Source: Acidobacteriaceae bacterium
GTDB taxonomy: Bacteria; Acidobacteriota; Terriglobia; Bryobacterales; Bryobacteraceae
Reading direction: 5' to 3'
Length of the DNA stretch: 54,124 bases
Assembly (NCBI GenBank): GCA_020247055.1
Contig: JADCJL010000162.1
Location: forward strand, 1-54,124
The notes beneath the pieces were generated by a model. That model was given only the letters and a program-made list of their open reading frames with translations. It had not been told where the DNA came from and searched no databases. Made by a program: the position numbers and the translations under genes. This document shows, piece after piece, positions 34,207 to 42,996 of this stretch; positions within the stretch are counted from its first letter, which is position 1; each line of letters opens with the position of its first letter.

Positions 34207-34632
34207 ATGGTACACATGTTTGGTTGGTTCAAACGATGGCTGTCGGCCCGTCCGGTTTCGCCCCCGCCCGCGCCACGTCCCGCCCAGCCGTCCGGCTCGC
34301 CGCGGCTGAAGTCTTACCAGGCCGAAAGCGGTCACGTCTATCAGTATTTCTTCGAAGGCCGTCACTGCCACGGCCGCGAAACCGCCTTTCTGTTCTCCGT
34401 CACCGCCCAACGGACCGCTCCGCAGCGCGTCTCGGTCGTCCTCCCGGAAGCCTCTCTCGCCCCCTTTGAGCGGGAAACCGGCCGGCGCCTCGCCGAAAAC
34501 GAACGTTACGGCGTGGCGAAAATGGCCCTGTTCCGCCTGTTCGACGCGAGCGAAAAACCGGAACAGCTCGCCAGCGGCGCCCGGGTCGATGAGGCCCATG
34601 CCCGCGAATACCTGCAGGTGCTCGATCTCTAG
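34207..34632 (+). CDS. Conserved-looking hypothetical protein
   Basis: The 141-residue protein begins MVHMFGWFKRWLSA, a possible amphipathic membrane-contact helix. A Pro-rich linker follows (PPPAPRPAQPSG), then a compact domain with YQYFFEGRHC, QRVSVVLPEASLAPFERE and YGVAKMALFRLFDA. No family is recognised. The start may be either of two ATGs (34207, 34216), and neither has a clear ribosome site. It is divergent from the propeller gene with eight bases between, and its stop codon overlaps the stop of the convergent nucleotidyltransferase gene in a shared CTAG. Confidence 0.65.
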   Translation: MVHMFGWFKRWLSARPVSPPPAPRPAQPSGSPRLKSYQAESGHVYQYFFEGRHCHGRETAFLFSVTAQRTAPQRVSVVLPEASLAPFERETGRRLAENERYGVAKMALFRLFDASEKPEQLASGARVDEAHAREYLQVLDL

Positions 34633-35945
34633 CGCCGCACGCTCGAAACCAGCGGCGGATGCTGCGGCGCCGGCGGCATCACCGCCTCGGGCTCCACGAT
34701 CTTCTTCGGCCGCGCATCGAGTCGTTTGGCGATAAACGTCGACTTGGCCTTTTCAAACTTCGCCGACCCCGGCTCGATTCCCGTAGCCTCGCTAATCTCC
34801 TCGTCGGTGATCTCCTGCGCCGCCGGCAGATACTTCTGCAGGTAGTTCTTGATCCGGTCCTGCACCGTCCGGTCGGTCGACTTGTAAAGCAGATACACCA
34901 GTTCCGCGCCTTGCGCCTTCTGTGCGGCGCCGTAGAGCACGGAGGGCTTGGTCATCTTCGGCTGCTTCAACTCAACCGCCAGCTTCTTCACGCGGCCGTC
35001 CAGCCGCTCCCAGGCCTGAACCGCCGGTTTATCGAGCGCGCACGCCGTCTTCAGCCCCGCCCTCTCCTTCGGCGCCAGCTTCTCGCACAGCACGGTTAGA
35101 AACAAGCCCATGTTCTCCACCGGCAGGTTCAACTCAAGCGCCACGTTCTGCCGCGCCTTCTGCAGCTTCTGCAGACCCGCGTGGTTCACCTTGTCGCCCA
35201 TCATCGCCGGGCAGAACAGCGTCAGCAGCCCCTGATCGTCCAACTCCTTGACGATCTCGGCGCTCGTCGGCTCGCCCGCGATGTGGTGCAACTCCTGCCG
35301 CAGCGCCTCGGCGCCGATCTTCCGCTCAAGATTCGCGTCCCGGACGTTCTCGTACTGCTGCAGCGTCCGCTCGTCGATGGTGAACTGGAACCGTTTGGCA
35401 AACCGGATCAGACGCAGGATTCGCACCGGGTCATCGTAAAAGGTGTACTTCGACACCGTCCGCAGCTCCCGCCGTTCGAGATCGCCCAACCCGTTGTTCG
35501 GATCGATCAACAGCCCTTTCGACGCCCGGTTCAGCGACATGGCGATCGCGTTGATCGTAAAGTCCCGGTTCCGGAGGTCTTCGTAGATCGTCGCCGGGCT
35601 GATCGTCGGCTTCGCCCCGGCCTTGGCGTACTTCTCCTCCCGCGCCATCGCAATCTCTACCCGGACATTCTGCGGAAACAACAGTTCAGCGCGATTCCGG
35701 CGCGTATCGGGCGCTGCCATCTCCCACCCGGTTTTCTTGACGATGGCCTTGGCCAGCGCTATGCCGTTGCCTTCCACGACGAAATTGAGATCCCGGATCG
35801 GGAAACCCGCAATCATATCCCGCAGCGCCCCGCCGGCCAGGAACAGATTCAGCCCGGCCTCGTTGGCCGCCGTCTGCACCGTCGCCAGCGCCTCGCTTTG
35901 CGCGGCGTTCAGGTGGCTCTCAAGGGTGTACAAATAATCGCTCAT
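34629..35945 (-). CDS. CCA-adding/poly(A) polymerase-like nucleotidyltransferase with an altered metal-binding motif
   Basis: The 438-residue protein has a class II tRNA nucleotidyltransferase layout. GGALRD (residues 38-43) binds nucleotide, RNRDFTINAIAMSLN is motif B, and the neck and RNA-binding helices follow (DDPVRILRLIRFAKRF). The family needs an Asp-x-Asp pair for Mg2+; here it reads D52-L-N54, with the codon AAT in place of the second Asp. The carboxylate in VEIAMAREEKY remains. If the sequence is right, catalysis may be impaired or altered. There is no HD domain. The gene lies six bases after xerD in the same direction. Confidence 0.88.
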   Translation of the reverse strand: MSDYLYTLESHLNAAQSEALATVQTAANEAGLNLFLAGGALRDMIAGFPIRDLNFVVEGNGIALAKAIVKKTGWEMAAPDTRRNRAELLFPQNVRVEIAMAREEKYAKAGAKPTISPATIYEDLRNRDFTINAIAMSLNRASKGLLIDPNNGLGDLERRELRTVSKYTFYDDPVRILRLIRFAKRFQFTIDERTLQQYENVRDANLERKIGAEALRQELHHIAGEPTSAEIVKELDDQGLLTLFCPAMMGDKVNHAGLQKLQKARQNVALELNLPVENMGLFLTVLCEKLAPKERAGLKTACALDKPAVQAWERLDGRVKKLAVELKQPKMTKPSVLYGAAQKAQGAELVYLLYKSTDRTVQDRIKNYLQKYLPAAQEITDEEISEATGIEPGSAKFEKAKSTFIAKRLDARPKKIVEPEAVMPPAPQHPPLVSSVRR

Positions 35946-35951
35946 GTCAAT

Positions 35952-36851
35952 TTAGGCTCGGGGATGGTGCTCGTCCACCACGCGGCGCAGCCGGCCGCGG
36001 GCAACGTGGGTGTAGATTTGGGTGGTGCCAATATCGGCATGCCCCAACATCGCTTGGACGCTGCGCAGATCGGCGCCGCCCTCAAGCAGATGCGTGGCAA
36101 AAGAATGTCGCAGCACGTGCGGCGAAATATGATGAAAAATCCCCACCGATTTCCCATGCTGCGCCAGTAACTTCCAGAAACCCTGCCGGGTCATCGCCCC
36201 CCCGCGGGCGGTCACAAAAAGAAAACGGCTCGCCCGGCCCTTCAGTAACGCCGGCCGGGCCGCCTCTAGATAGGATGTTATCGCCGCAATGGCCGTCTGA
36301 CTCATCGGAATCAGCCGCTCCTTGCTCCCCTTACCGCTTACCCGGAGATAACCCATCTCCAGATTCACGTTCCGCAACTCCACCGTAATCAATTCGGAAA
36401 CCCGCAGCCCGCACGCATACAGCAGTTGCAGCATCGCCCGGTCCCGCATCCCGGTCGGCCCGTCCGCCGGCGGGGCCGCCAGCAGCCGTTCGATCTGCTC
36501 TCCGTTCAAAAACTTCGGGATGGACTGCATCGCCTTCGGGGTCCGTAACAGTTCCACCGGGTTGTCCGTCAACTGTTTCTCCCGCTGTAGATGCCGGTAA
36601 AAGTTCCGCAGCGAGGTTAAATGTCGCGCCACCGTGCGCGCCGAACATCCCCCCCCGTACAGCGAGTCCAGATATACCCCGATCTGCTCCTGCGTCGAGG
36701 GTACCGGTGCGTCACCGCCCCCCCAAAAACAGGCAAACCGATCGAGATCCCGACCGTATGATTCAAGCGAATTGGCGGCTAGACCCTTCTCCATTCGGCA
36801 AAAGTCGAGAAAGTGACGGATCTCCGAGGCGAGAGAATCCTCGCGATACAT
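35952..36851 (-). CDS. xerD: XerD-type tyrosine recombinase
   Basis: The 299-residue protein has the SAM-like N-terminal core-binding domain (FLDFCRMEKGLAANSLESY) and a catalytic domain with all six active-site residues: R150 in CGLRVSEL, K174 in GKGSKERL, H245 and R248 in HVLRH, H271 in LGHADIGTT and Y280 in IYTHV. The spacing matches E. coli XerD almost exactly. With XerC it resolves chromosome dimers at dif near the terminus; this window may itself lie near the terminus by GC skew. No integrase-specific extension or attachment site is seen. The ATG at 36851 has no clear ribosome site. Confidence 0.92.
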   Translation of the reverse strand: MYREDSLASEIRHFLDFCRMEKGLAANSLESYGRDLDRFACFWGGGDAPVPSTQEQIGVYLDSLYGGGCSARTVARHLTSLRNFYRHLQREKQLTDNPVELLRTPKAMQSIPKFLNGEQIERLLAAPPADGPTGMRDRAMLQLLYACGLRVSELITVELRNVNLEMGYLRVSGKGSKERLIPMSQTAIAAITSYLEAARPALLKGRASRFLFVTARGGAMTRQGFWKLLAQHGKSVGIFHHISPHVLRHSFATHLLEGGADLRSVQAMLGHADIGTTQIYTHVARGRLRRVVDEHHPRA

Positions 36852-36858
36852 TGCCCCA

Positions 36859-36888
36859 ATGATACAATACGGAGCAAAAATGTGGAAA
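36859..36888 (-). promoter_or_regulatory. Possible xerD promoter giving a nearly leaderless transcript
   Basis: On the minus strand TTTCCA (36888-36883) and TATCAT (36864-36859) lie 18 bases apart, matching four and five of six consensus positions. A start site about seven bases downstream would fall on or next to the xerD ATG, which would explain the missing ribosome site. Confidence 0.35.
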
Positions 36889-36931
36889 TTCTTGCAACAG
36901 ATTTCAGCAAACGGAGGGGTTTAAGCACGTT

Positions 36932-37411
36932 TTGGCCAGCTCCGCAAGCAAAAAGGTCCGCATTTTACGCTTCGATCGGGAGCCGTTGCATGGATTTGTC
37001 CAGGCTCCCGGCTTCCAAACCGGCGCCGGAATTGAGTTCCTCTCTCAGGAAGGGAACCTCGCCGTCATCCCCTATGCCGACGTCAAAGCCATCTGCTTTG
37101 TCCAGGATTTCGACGACCTCCCCGCCCGCCTCGATGGCGCCCATTTCATCAGCCGCCCCAAGAAAGCCGGCCTCTGGGTCCGCCTCCGGTTCCGCGATGG
37201 CGCCTCAATGGACGGCATTCTCTCGGGCAGCCTTCTCCAACTCGACCCCCACGGCTACACCCTCTCCCCCCCCGAACAGGGCGTCAACCCCCAGCGCCTC
37301 TTCATCCCCCGCGCCGCCCTCACCGACCTCCACGTCCTCGCCGTCGTCGGCGGTAGCGCGAAGAAACCGGCCAAAACCCCGGTCCCCGAGACCCAGGCCA
37401 AACTCTTCTAG
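36932..37411 (+). CDS. Hypothetical cytoplasmic protein (DUF6982-like)
   Basis: The 159-residue protein consists of two similar beta-rich halves: KKVRILRFDREPLHGFVQ...LAVIPYADVKAICFVQDF and LWVRLRFRDGASMDGIL...RLFIPRAALTDLHVLAV. Each pairs a chargeable strand with an I/L-P-x-A/R-A-x-L/V turn. The pattern resembles DUF6982-type proteins found in Acidobacteriota and Geobacter relatives, of unknown function. The start is a TTG at 36932; GGAGGGG lies about 13 bases before it, somewhat far. Its stop overlaps the stop of the convergent gene in a CTAG. Confidence 0.7.
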   Translation: MASSASKKVRILRFDREPLHGFVQAPGFQTGAGIEFLSQEGNLAVIPYADVKAICFVQDFDDLPARLDGAHFISRPKKAGLWVRLRFRDGASMDGILSGSLLQLDPHGYTLSPPEQGVNPQRLFIPRAALTDLHVLAVVGGSAKKPAKTPVPETQAKLF

Positions 37412-38193
37412 AGCGGCTTCAGCCGTGGCATATCCGGCGGCAGTTCGAATAACTTCGCCTCCAGCTGAGTATTTACCGTCACCTGCTCGGAAAAGATCTC
37501 AAACGCCTTCTCTCCGTCCCGGTTCCGCACAATGTTCCACGGCCACATCGCCCCGCCGCCCACGTCCCGGTACTTGGCGAAGATACTGATCTCCTCGTGC
37601 CGGTACCGCATCGCATCCCGCCGGTAGAACACCTGCCGCACCGGTAACTTCGTCGTCCGGTGCAGATACACCGTCACTAACCGGTTCGCCGCGTCGGTAA
37701 TATCCACCACCTCCACCGGCTGATTCTCGAGCACCCCGGTCTCTTTGTGCTCCACAATCAGCCCCGGCTCCTCGCGCCGCTGCCGCAGAATGTAGAAAAT
37801 GTTCCGCAGCGTCGAATCCTCATACCGCGCCCACACCTCCGGCGCCAGCGCCCGCGCCCCCCGGTTCGAAACCTGATACCCCGCCGTCTCCTCAAACAGC
37901 ACGGCGTAGTCTTCTTTGTCTTTACCGTAAGACTGCCGCTCCCGCACCGCCAACTCCCCCGGCTTGGCTGCCATCCCATAGCGCGTGTAGATCCGCGCCC
38001 GCGTCAATCCGGCCAGCCGTTCCCGGTAGAACGAGTACAGCCGGCCCGTTTCGGTCCGGTTGTTCATCGCCAAAAACGCCGGCCCACCCAACGCCGCCAG
38101 CGTCTCTGCCAGCAGCTGCTTGCCCACCGCCTGGCGATCCGCCAGCAGCAGGGCCGGCGCGGCAAAGGAGAAAAGTGCAGTTCGTCGCGTCAC
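37408..38193 (-). CDS. Exported LolA-like/outer-membrane lipoprotein-sorting-like protein
   Basis: The 261-residue protein has a signal peptide (MTRRTALFSFAAPALLLA) and then a domain starting VGKQLLAETLAALGGPAFLA. It ends with RTTKLPVRQVFYRR, YRDVGGGAMWPWNIVRNRDG and VNTQLEAKLFELPPD. This order (amphipathic helix, D/T-x-LP, YRxVGGxxxP, NTxLxxxLFxxP) matches LolA/LolB-like single-domain proteins. The C-terminal domain of the M16-family protein just upstream shows the same order, so the two are probably paralogous. The GTG start overlaps the stop of that gene (GTGA). It probably binds a hydrophobic ligand or acyl chain in the periplasm. Confidence 0.75.
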   Translation of the reverse strand: MTRRTALFSFAAPALLLADRQAVGKQLLAETLAALGGPAFLAMNNRTETGRLYSFYRERLAGLTRARIYTRYGMAAKPGELAVRERQSYGKDKEDYAVLFEETAGYQVSNRGARALAPEVWARYEDSTLRNIFYILRQRREEPGLIVEHKETGVLENQPVEVVDITDAANRLVTVYLHRTTKLPVRQVFYRRDAMRYRHEEISIFAKYRDVGGGAMWPWNIVRNRDGEKAFEIFSEQVTVNTQLEAKLFELPPDMPRLKPL

Positions 38194-40262
38194 TTCTTCA
38201 TAATCTCTTCAAGAGTGACGCCGGTGTTGGCCTGTATGGTTTCACTCAACGTCGTCCCCGCCGGCTTGCCGCCCTGCAGAATCACCGTCTTGTGGGCGAA
38301 CTTCACCCCGCCCACCTCCCGCCAGTCGCTGAACTGCCGCTCCACGTCGATCTTCCCCTGCGGCCCCATCGCCTCTACAATCAGCTTGGCCGGCAGACCC
38401 GTCGCCGGGTCCATCTCAAGGCGCGCCGCCTTCCCGTTGCCGTCGCTGATCTCCACCCGGTTCTCGCCCACCCCGTTCACCGTCCGACCCGCCATCCGGT
38501 CGCTCTGCACCAGCGTCACCAGCATCGCAAACAGCTCATCGCTCACCTGCTTCAACACCGGCGCCGGCATCGGCTGCGGCCCGGGCGCCCCCGGCGCCAC
38601 CAGAAACCCGCTCTTGCCGTCAAAGGCCGCAATCACCTTCCCGAAAGGCAACTCCTGCTCCTGCCGCACCTTATCCGGCATCAGCCACTGCACCTTCTGG
38701 TTCACCTTCATCGGCCCCAACTCGGCCTTGTTCGTCATCACGATATCCCGAATCGCCGCCAGCTTCTCCGCCCCGCCCATCGCCTGCTGCATCCGCGCCA
38801 GGAGCGCTTTACCCCGGGCCAGCGAAGCCGCATCCGCCGCCGCCGCCGCCCGCTTCGGCTCTTTTACCTTCAGCTCCAACTGCGTCACCGGCAGCTTCAA
38901 ATCCGTCAACGGCGTCTTCAGCTGATCCGTATTCGTAATCGCGACATAGACAAACTTCTCGGGCTGAATATACTGCTTGGCCACCCGCAGCACGTCCTGC
39001 TTGGTTACCGCCGCCAACGCCTTCTGATAGGTGAACAGGAAGTCTTTCGGATACCCGTAGTACTCATACCGGAACAGCCGCGACAACGTCTTCGCCGGCC
39101 GGTCGAAGTTGAACACAAACGAGTTCACTACCTTCTCTTTCGCGTCATTCAACTCCTGATCCGTCACGAGCTCGGTTCGGATCCGGTTCACCTCCCGCTG
39201 AATCGTCTCAAACGTCAGCACGGTCGATTCCGCCTTCGTCGAACCCGAAATCCGGAACAGCCCCGGGTTCAGATACCCCGCGCCCCATCCCGCGCCCACG
39301 CTGTAGGCCAGCCCCATCTCCGTCCGTACCTTCCGGAACAGCCGCGAATCGAAGCTTCCGCCCAGAATATCGCTCAACACCTCGAGCGCCGGGTAATCCT
39401 TATCGCTCAGCAGCCCGCCCAGATGGCCAATGCTGAACGAAGTCTGGTTTACGTCTTTTTTATCGCCCACGTAGATACCCGGTTTGGCCGCATGCGTCAC
39501 CTTCGGAAACTCCGGCACCGGCGCCTGTTCCACGGTCCAGTTGGCAAAAATCTGCTCCAGCCGCGCCCGCATCGCCGCCTTGTCAAAATCACCCTGAATC
39601 GCCAGCCGCACATTCTTCGGGAAGTAATACCGCTGGTGGAACGCCACCAGATCCGCCCGCTGAATCCGGTCCAGCGTCTCGTATTCGATGCTCCGCCCAA
39701 ACGGCGTATCCTTCCCGTAGACCGTATCGGAGAACTCGGCGTTGTTCACTTGGCCAGCATCGTCGTACCGCCGCGCAATCGCCGACCGGTACTGCATCTT
39801 CAGCAGGTCAATCTTCTCCTGCCGGAACTCGGGCGCCGTCAGCACGTCATAAAAAACCCCCAGCACCGCGTCTGTATTCTCCTTCAAACAGTTGAAGGAG
39901 ACCGAAGCCAGCGTCTCGTCAATGCTCGACTCCACCCCCGCCGCCATCGCCTCCAGCTGTTCATCCAGCTGGTCGCCGGTCTTCGCCTTCGTCCCGCCGG
40001 TCCGCATCGTGCCCGCCGCAATGACGTGCACCCCGGTCTTCTCGGCGGGCTCCAGCAGTGTCCCGGTCCGCACCAGCGCAATGCCGTTGATCAAGGGCAG
40101 GTTGTGGTTTTCAAGCAGGTACACCTTCATGCCGTTCGGCAGCGTGAAGGTTTCAATCTCGGGGATCTTCACTGCGCCCAGCTTCGGAAACTGCAGCTGC
40201 TTATAAGCCGGCTGCGCTGCGGCCAGCGCGGCCGCCGCCAACAGAATCAGTACCGTACGCAT
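38190..40262 (-). CDS. Non-catalytic M16 peptidase homologue with C-terminal LolA-like domain
   Basis: The 690-residue protein has a signal peptide (MRTVLILLAAAALAAAQ) and a two-lobed M16 fold (residues 35-450). The zinc motif HxxEH is degraded to H79-V-I-A-A, so it cannot bind zinc in the normal way. The typical second-lobe signature LGGSFDSRLFRKVRTEMGLAYSV is intact, as in the non-catalytic partner of dimeric M16B peptidases. After about residue 480 a LolA-like domain follows (ALLARMQQAMGGAEKLAAI ... FSDWREVGGVKFAHK). The start may be ATG 40262 or GTG 40265; GGGAGGG precedes both. It is three bases downstream of the catalytic partner. Confidence 0.92.
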   Translation of the reverse strand: MRTVLILLAAAALAAAQPAYKQLQFPKLGAVKIPEIETFTLPNGMKVYLLENHNLPLINGIALVRTGTLLEPAEKTGVHVIAAGTMRTGGTKAKTGDQLDEQLEAMAAGVESSIDETLASVSFNCLKENTDAVLGVFYDVLTAPEFRQEKIDLLKMQYRSAIARRYDDAGQVNNAEFSDTVYGKDTPFGRSIEYETLDRIQRADLVAFHQRYYFPKNVRLAIQGDFDKAAMRARLEQIFANWTVEQAPVPEFPKVTHAAKPGIYVGDKKDVNQTSFSIGHLGGLLSDKDYPALEVLSDILGGSFDSRLFRKVRTEMGLAYSVGAGWGAGYLNPGLFRISGSTKAESTVLTFETIQREVNRIRTELVTDQELNDAKEKVVNSFVFNFDRPAKTLSRLFRYEYYGYPKDFLFTYQKALAAVTKQDVLRVAKQYIQPEKFVYVAITNTDQLKTPLTDLKLPVTQLELKVKEPKRAAAAADAASLARGKALLARMQQAMGGAEKLAAIRDIVMTNKAELGPMKVNQKVQWLMPDKVRQEQELPFGKVIAAFDGKSGFLVAPGAPGPQPMPAPVLKQVSDELFAMLVTLVQSDRMAGRTVNGVGENRVEISDGNGKAARLEMDPATGLPAKLIVEAMGPQGKIDVERQFSDWREVGGVKFAHKTVILQGGKPAGTTLSETIQANTGVTLEEIMKK

Positions 40263-40265
40263 CAC

Positions 40266-41768
40266 TTACTTGCCCTCCCGCTTCACCTGAACGCTGTAAG
40301 CCACCGTCCGGTTCTTCTTCGTCAGATACTGGTTCAACACCCGCTTCACATCCGCCGCCGTCACCTTCTCGAGCTCCTCCAACTCCGTAAAGACCTTCTT
40401 CCACGACCCCAACGCCACGTGCGCTTCGGCCATCTGCTGCGCAAGGCCACTGTTGCTGTCCAGGCCCGCAATGAATCCGGCCCGCAGCTTCGTCTTCACC
40501 CGCTTCACCGCCGCCTCGTCCACGGGCTCCTTCTTCATCCGCTCGATCAACTCGTCCCAGGCTTTCTCCAGATCCTCCACCGTCTTGCCCGCGTTCGGAA
40601 CCATAAACGCGATGAACAGGTGCGGATACTTCCCGCTCGGGAACGTCGCCCCCGTATCGGCGCCCAGCGCCAACTTCTTCTCCTCGACCAGCTCCCGGTT
40701 CAACTTCCCCGTCCGCCCGCCCGACAGAATCCCGTCCAGCACCGCAATTGCCGGGTCGTCCGGGTGCGTTCCCTCCGGCCGGTGGTAGGCAATCGCCAGA
40801 AACGGCTGCGCCTCGGTCTCCACCATCACCCGTTTCTCGCCGTTCTGCGCGGGCTCGATTGTATTCAGCCGCGGCGGCAGCGGTCCGGCCGGAATCGGCC
40901 CGAAGTACTTCTCCGCCCATAGCTTGATCTGCGCCGGACTCACATCGCCCACAATCGAAATCGTCACGTTCGCCGGCACATAGTAAGTCTTGTGAAACTC
41001 CGCCGCGCCCTTGGCCCGCAGGTTCTCAATGTCGCTCGCCCAGCCAATAAAGTTTCGGTAAGGATGCGCCGTAAACGCCGTCGTCAGCAGCGCTTCGAGC
41101 AACCGCCCCTGCGCGGAAGACTCCACGCGCATCCGCCGCTCCTCCCGCACCACGTCCCGTTCTTTATAAAACTCCCGGAACACCGGCTGCCGGAACCACT
41201 CCGACTGCAGCGCGAACCATAACTCCGTCCGGTTCGAAGGCAGGCTGTAGAAGTAGTTCGTCGTATCGAGACCCGTCGAAGCGTTGAATCCCACCCCGCC
41301 GTTCTTCTCAATCTCCCGCGTAAAGGCGTTCTGCTCCACATACTGATCCGCCTCGGCAATGGCCTTCTTCAGCGCCGCCTCCAGGCGTTCAATCTGCGCC
41401 TGATCCGCCCGCCGCTCCTTCCGCCGCTCCTCTTCAAGCCGGTCGTAGGCCGCCTCCACCGCCGCTAGCGCCTTCTGCTCCAGCACGAAGTTCTTCGAAC
41501 CCAGCGACGCCGTCCCCTTCCCGATCATATGCTCGAACATATGCGCCGTCGACGACGCGTTCGCCGGATCGTTCGCCGCCCCCGCGTTCACATGCGCGTG
41601 GAAAGCCACCGTGGGCGACTCGTGCCGCTCCATGACGAGAAAATGCATCCCGTTCTTGAGCGTGAACTCCGTCACGCGCTTCTCAAAGTCCGCCAGACTC
41701 TGGGCGCACACCCACAGGGGCGCCAGCAAAATCAAACCACTCACCTTCCGCAAAGACATACTATTCAT
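40266..41768 (-). CDS. M16 family zinc metallopeptidase (catalytic partner)
   Basis: The 500-residue exported protein carries the inverted zinc motif H76-M-F-E-H80 and a downstream Glu-rich stretch (ERDVVREERRM) that provides the third ligand. Between them lies a Glu/Lys/Arg-rich helical insertion of about 50 residues (residues 95-145, EEERRKERRADQAQIERLEA), probably a coiled coil, which most M16B peptidases lack. The second lobe has LDGILSGGRTGKLNRELVEEK. With the non-catalytic gene next to it, it should form a clam-shell heterodimer degrading peptides in the periplasm. The ATG at 41768 overlaps the stop of the permease gene; ATG 41759 is an alternative. Confidence 0.92.
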   Translation of the reverse strand: MNSMSLRKVSGLILLAPLWVCAQSLADFEKRVTEFTLKNGMHFLVMERHESPTVAFHAHVNAGAANDPANASSTAHMFEHMIGKGTASLGSKNFVLEQKALAAVEAAYDRLEEERRKERRADQAQIERLEAALKKAIAEADQYVEQNAFTREIEKNGGVGFNASTGLDTTNYFYSLPSNRTELWFALQSEWFRQPVFREFYKERDVVREERRMRVESSAQGRLLEALLTTAFTAHPYRNFIGWASDIENLRAKGAAEFHKTYYVPANVTISIVGDVSPAQIKLWAEKYFGPIPAGPLPPRLNTIEPAQNGEKRVMVETEAQPFLAIAYHRPEGTHPDDPAIAVLDGILSGGRTGKLNRELVEEKKLALGADTGATFPSGKYPHLFIAFMVPNAGKTVEDLEKAWDELIERMKKEPVDEAAVKRVKTKLRAGFIAGLDSNSGLAQQMAEAHVALGSWKKVFTELEELEKVTAADVKRVLNQYLTKKNRTVAYSVQVKREGK

Positions 41769-42993
41769 AGCGTAACGCGACCACCGGATCGAGACTCGCC
41801 GCCTTACTCGCCGGCCAGATCCCAAAAAACAAACCCACCCCCACCGACACCCCCAACCCCGCCGCCACCGCCCACCCCGGCACCGCCGTCGGCAGCGCCG
41901 GAAACACCAGCCCCACGCCCTGCGCAATCCCCCACCCCAAACCCATCCCCAGCAGCCCCCCCAGCAAGGTCAACACCACCGCCTCGGTCAAAAACTGCGT
42001 CACAATATCCACCCGCCGCGCCCCCAGCGCCTTCCGCGTGCCAATCTCCCGCGTCCGCTCCGTCACGCTCACCAGCATAATGTTCATCACCCCAATCCCC
42101 CCCACCAGCAGCCCAATCGAACTCAGCACCACCATCACCAGCGCCACCATCGCAATCACCCCGCGGAACTGCGCAATCATCTGCTCGGCCGTCGAAATCG
42201 AAAAACTGTCCGGCTTGCCGTACGCGAGCCGCCGCTCCATCCGCAGCACCGCCCGCACCTCGTCCATCGCCGCCGCCTGCCGCCCCGGCCCCGCCACCAC
42301 AATCAACATATGCTCCCGCGCGTTCGGAAACATCTTCCGCATGCTGAAGTAAGGAAACAGCGCCCGCCGGTCCTCCTGCCCCGGCAGCGACGCCGCCGGC
42401 CGCTTCATCACCCCCACCACCTCAAAAATCTGCCCGTCAATCTCCACGCTCTTGCCCACCGGGTCCGTGTTCTGAAACCAGTTCCGGCCCAGATCCTCCC
42501 CCAGCACCACCACCGGCCGCCGCCGCAGGTTTTCCGCCTCGGTGAAAAACCGCCCGTGCAGCATCTCGACGCCGCTATCCACATAGCCCGGCTCCGTCCC
42601 CCCCAGGTTCAGGCTAAACGCGTCCACCCCCTTGTACTTGCCCTTGTGAATCATGTTCCACGGTGCAAACAGCCACGGGCTCACGCTCTCCACGCTCGGG
42701 CACCGCTCCCGGATCGCCAACGCGTTCTCGTACGTCAACGGCTTCCGCAGCCGCTCCTCAAGCGACCGCCCGCCAAACCCCACCGCCGAATCCCACTTCG
42801 TCACCACCAGATTATTCGTCCCGAAGCTCTTCAACTGGTTCGTAATCGCCCCGTCCAGCCCGGCCAGAATCGACCCCACCCCAATCACCGTACTCGTCCC
42901 GATAATCACCCCCAGCACCGTCAAAAACGCCCGCAGCTTATGCCCGCGCAGCGTATCGAGCGCCAGTTGCACGCCAAACCAGAGCTTCCGCAT
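41761..42993 (-). CDS. MacB-like ABC transporter permease (no ATPase domain), second of a pair
   Basis: The 410-residue protein has the MacB/FtsX permease layout: an N-terminal helix (LRAFLTVLGVIIGTSTVIGVGSI), a periplasmic MacB_PCD domain of about 200 residues, and three C-terminal helices with the coupling motif SVTERTREIGTRKALGARRVDI. The ATPase domain that is N-terminal in E. coli MacB is absent and no separate ATPase is encoded in the window. Such proteins drive periplasmic mechanotransmission for efflux or lipoprotein handling. It starts three bases after the first permease and overlaps the M16 gene by eight bases. Confidence 0.92.
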   Translation of the reverse strand: MRKLWFGVQLALDTLRGHKLRAFLTVLGVIIGTSTVIGVGSILAGLDGAITNQLKSFGTNNLVVTKWDSAVGFGGRSLEERLRKPLTYENALAIRERCPSVESVSPWLFAPWNMIHKGKYKGVDAFSLNLGGTEPGYVDSGVEMLHGRFFTEAENLRRRPVVVLGEDLGRNWFQNTDPVGKSVEIDGQIFEVVGVMKRPAASLPGQEDRRALFPYFSMRKMFPNAREHMLIVVAGPGRQAAAMDEVRAVLRMERRLAYGKPDSFSISTAEQMIAQFRGVIAMVALVMVVLSSIGLLVGGIGVMNIMLVSVTERTREIGTRKALGARRVDIVTQFLTEAVVLTLLGGLLGMGLGWGIAQGVGLVFPALPTAVPGWAVAAGLGVSVGVGLFFGIWPASKAASLDPVVALRYE

Positions 42994-42996
42994 CGT

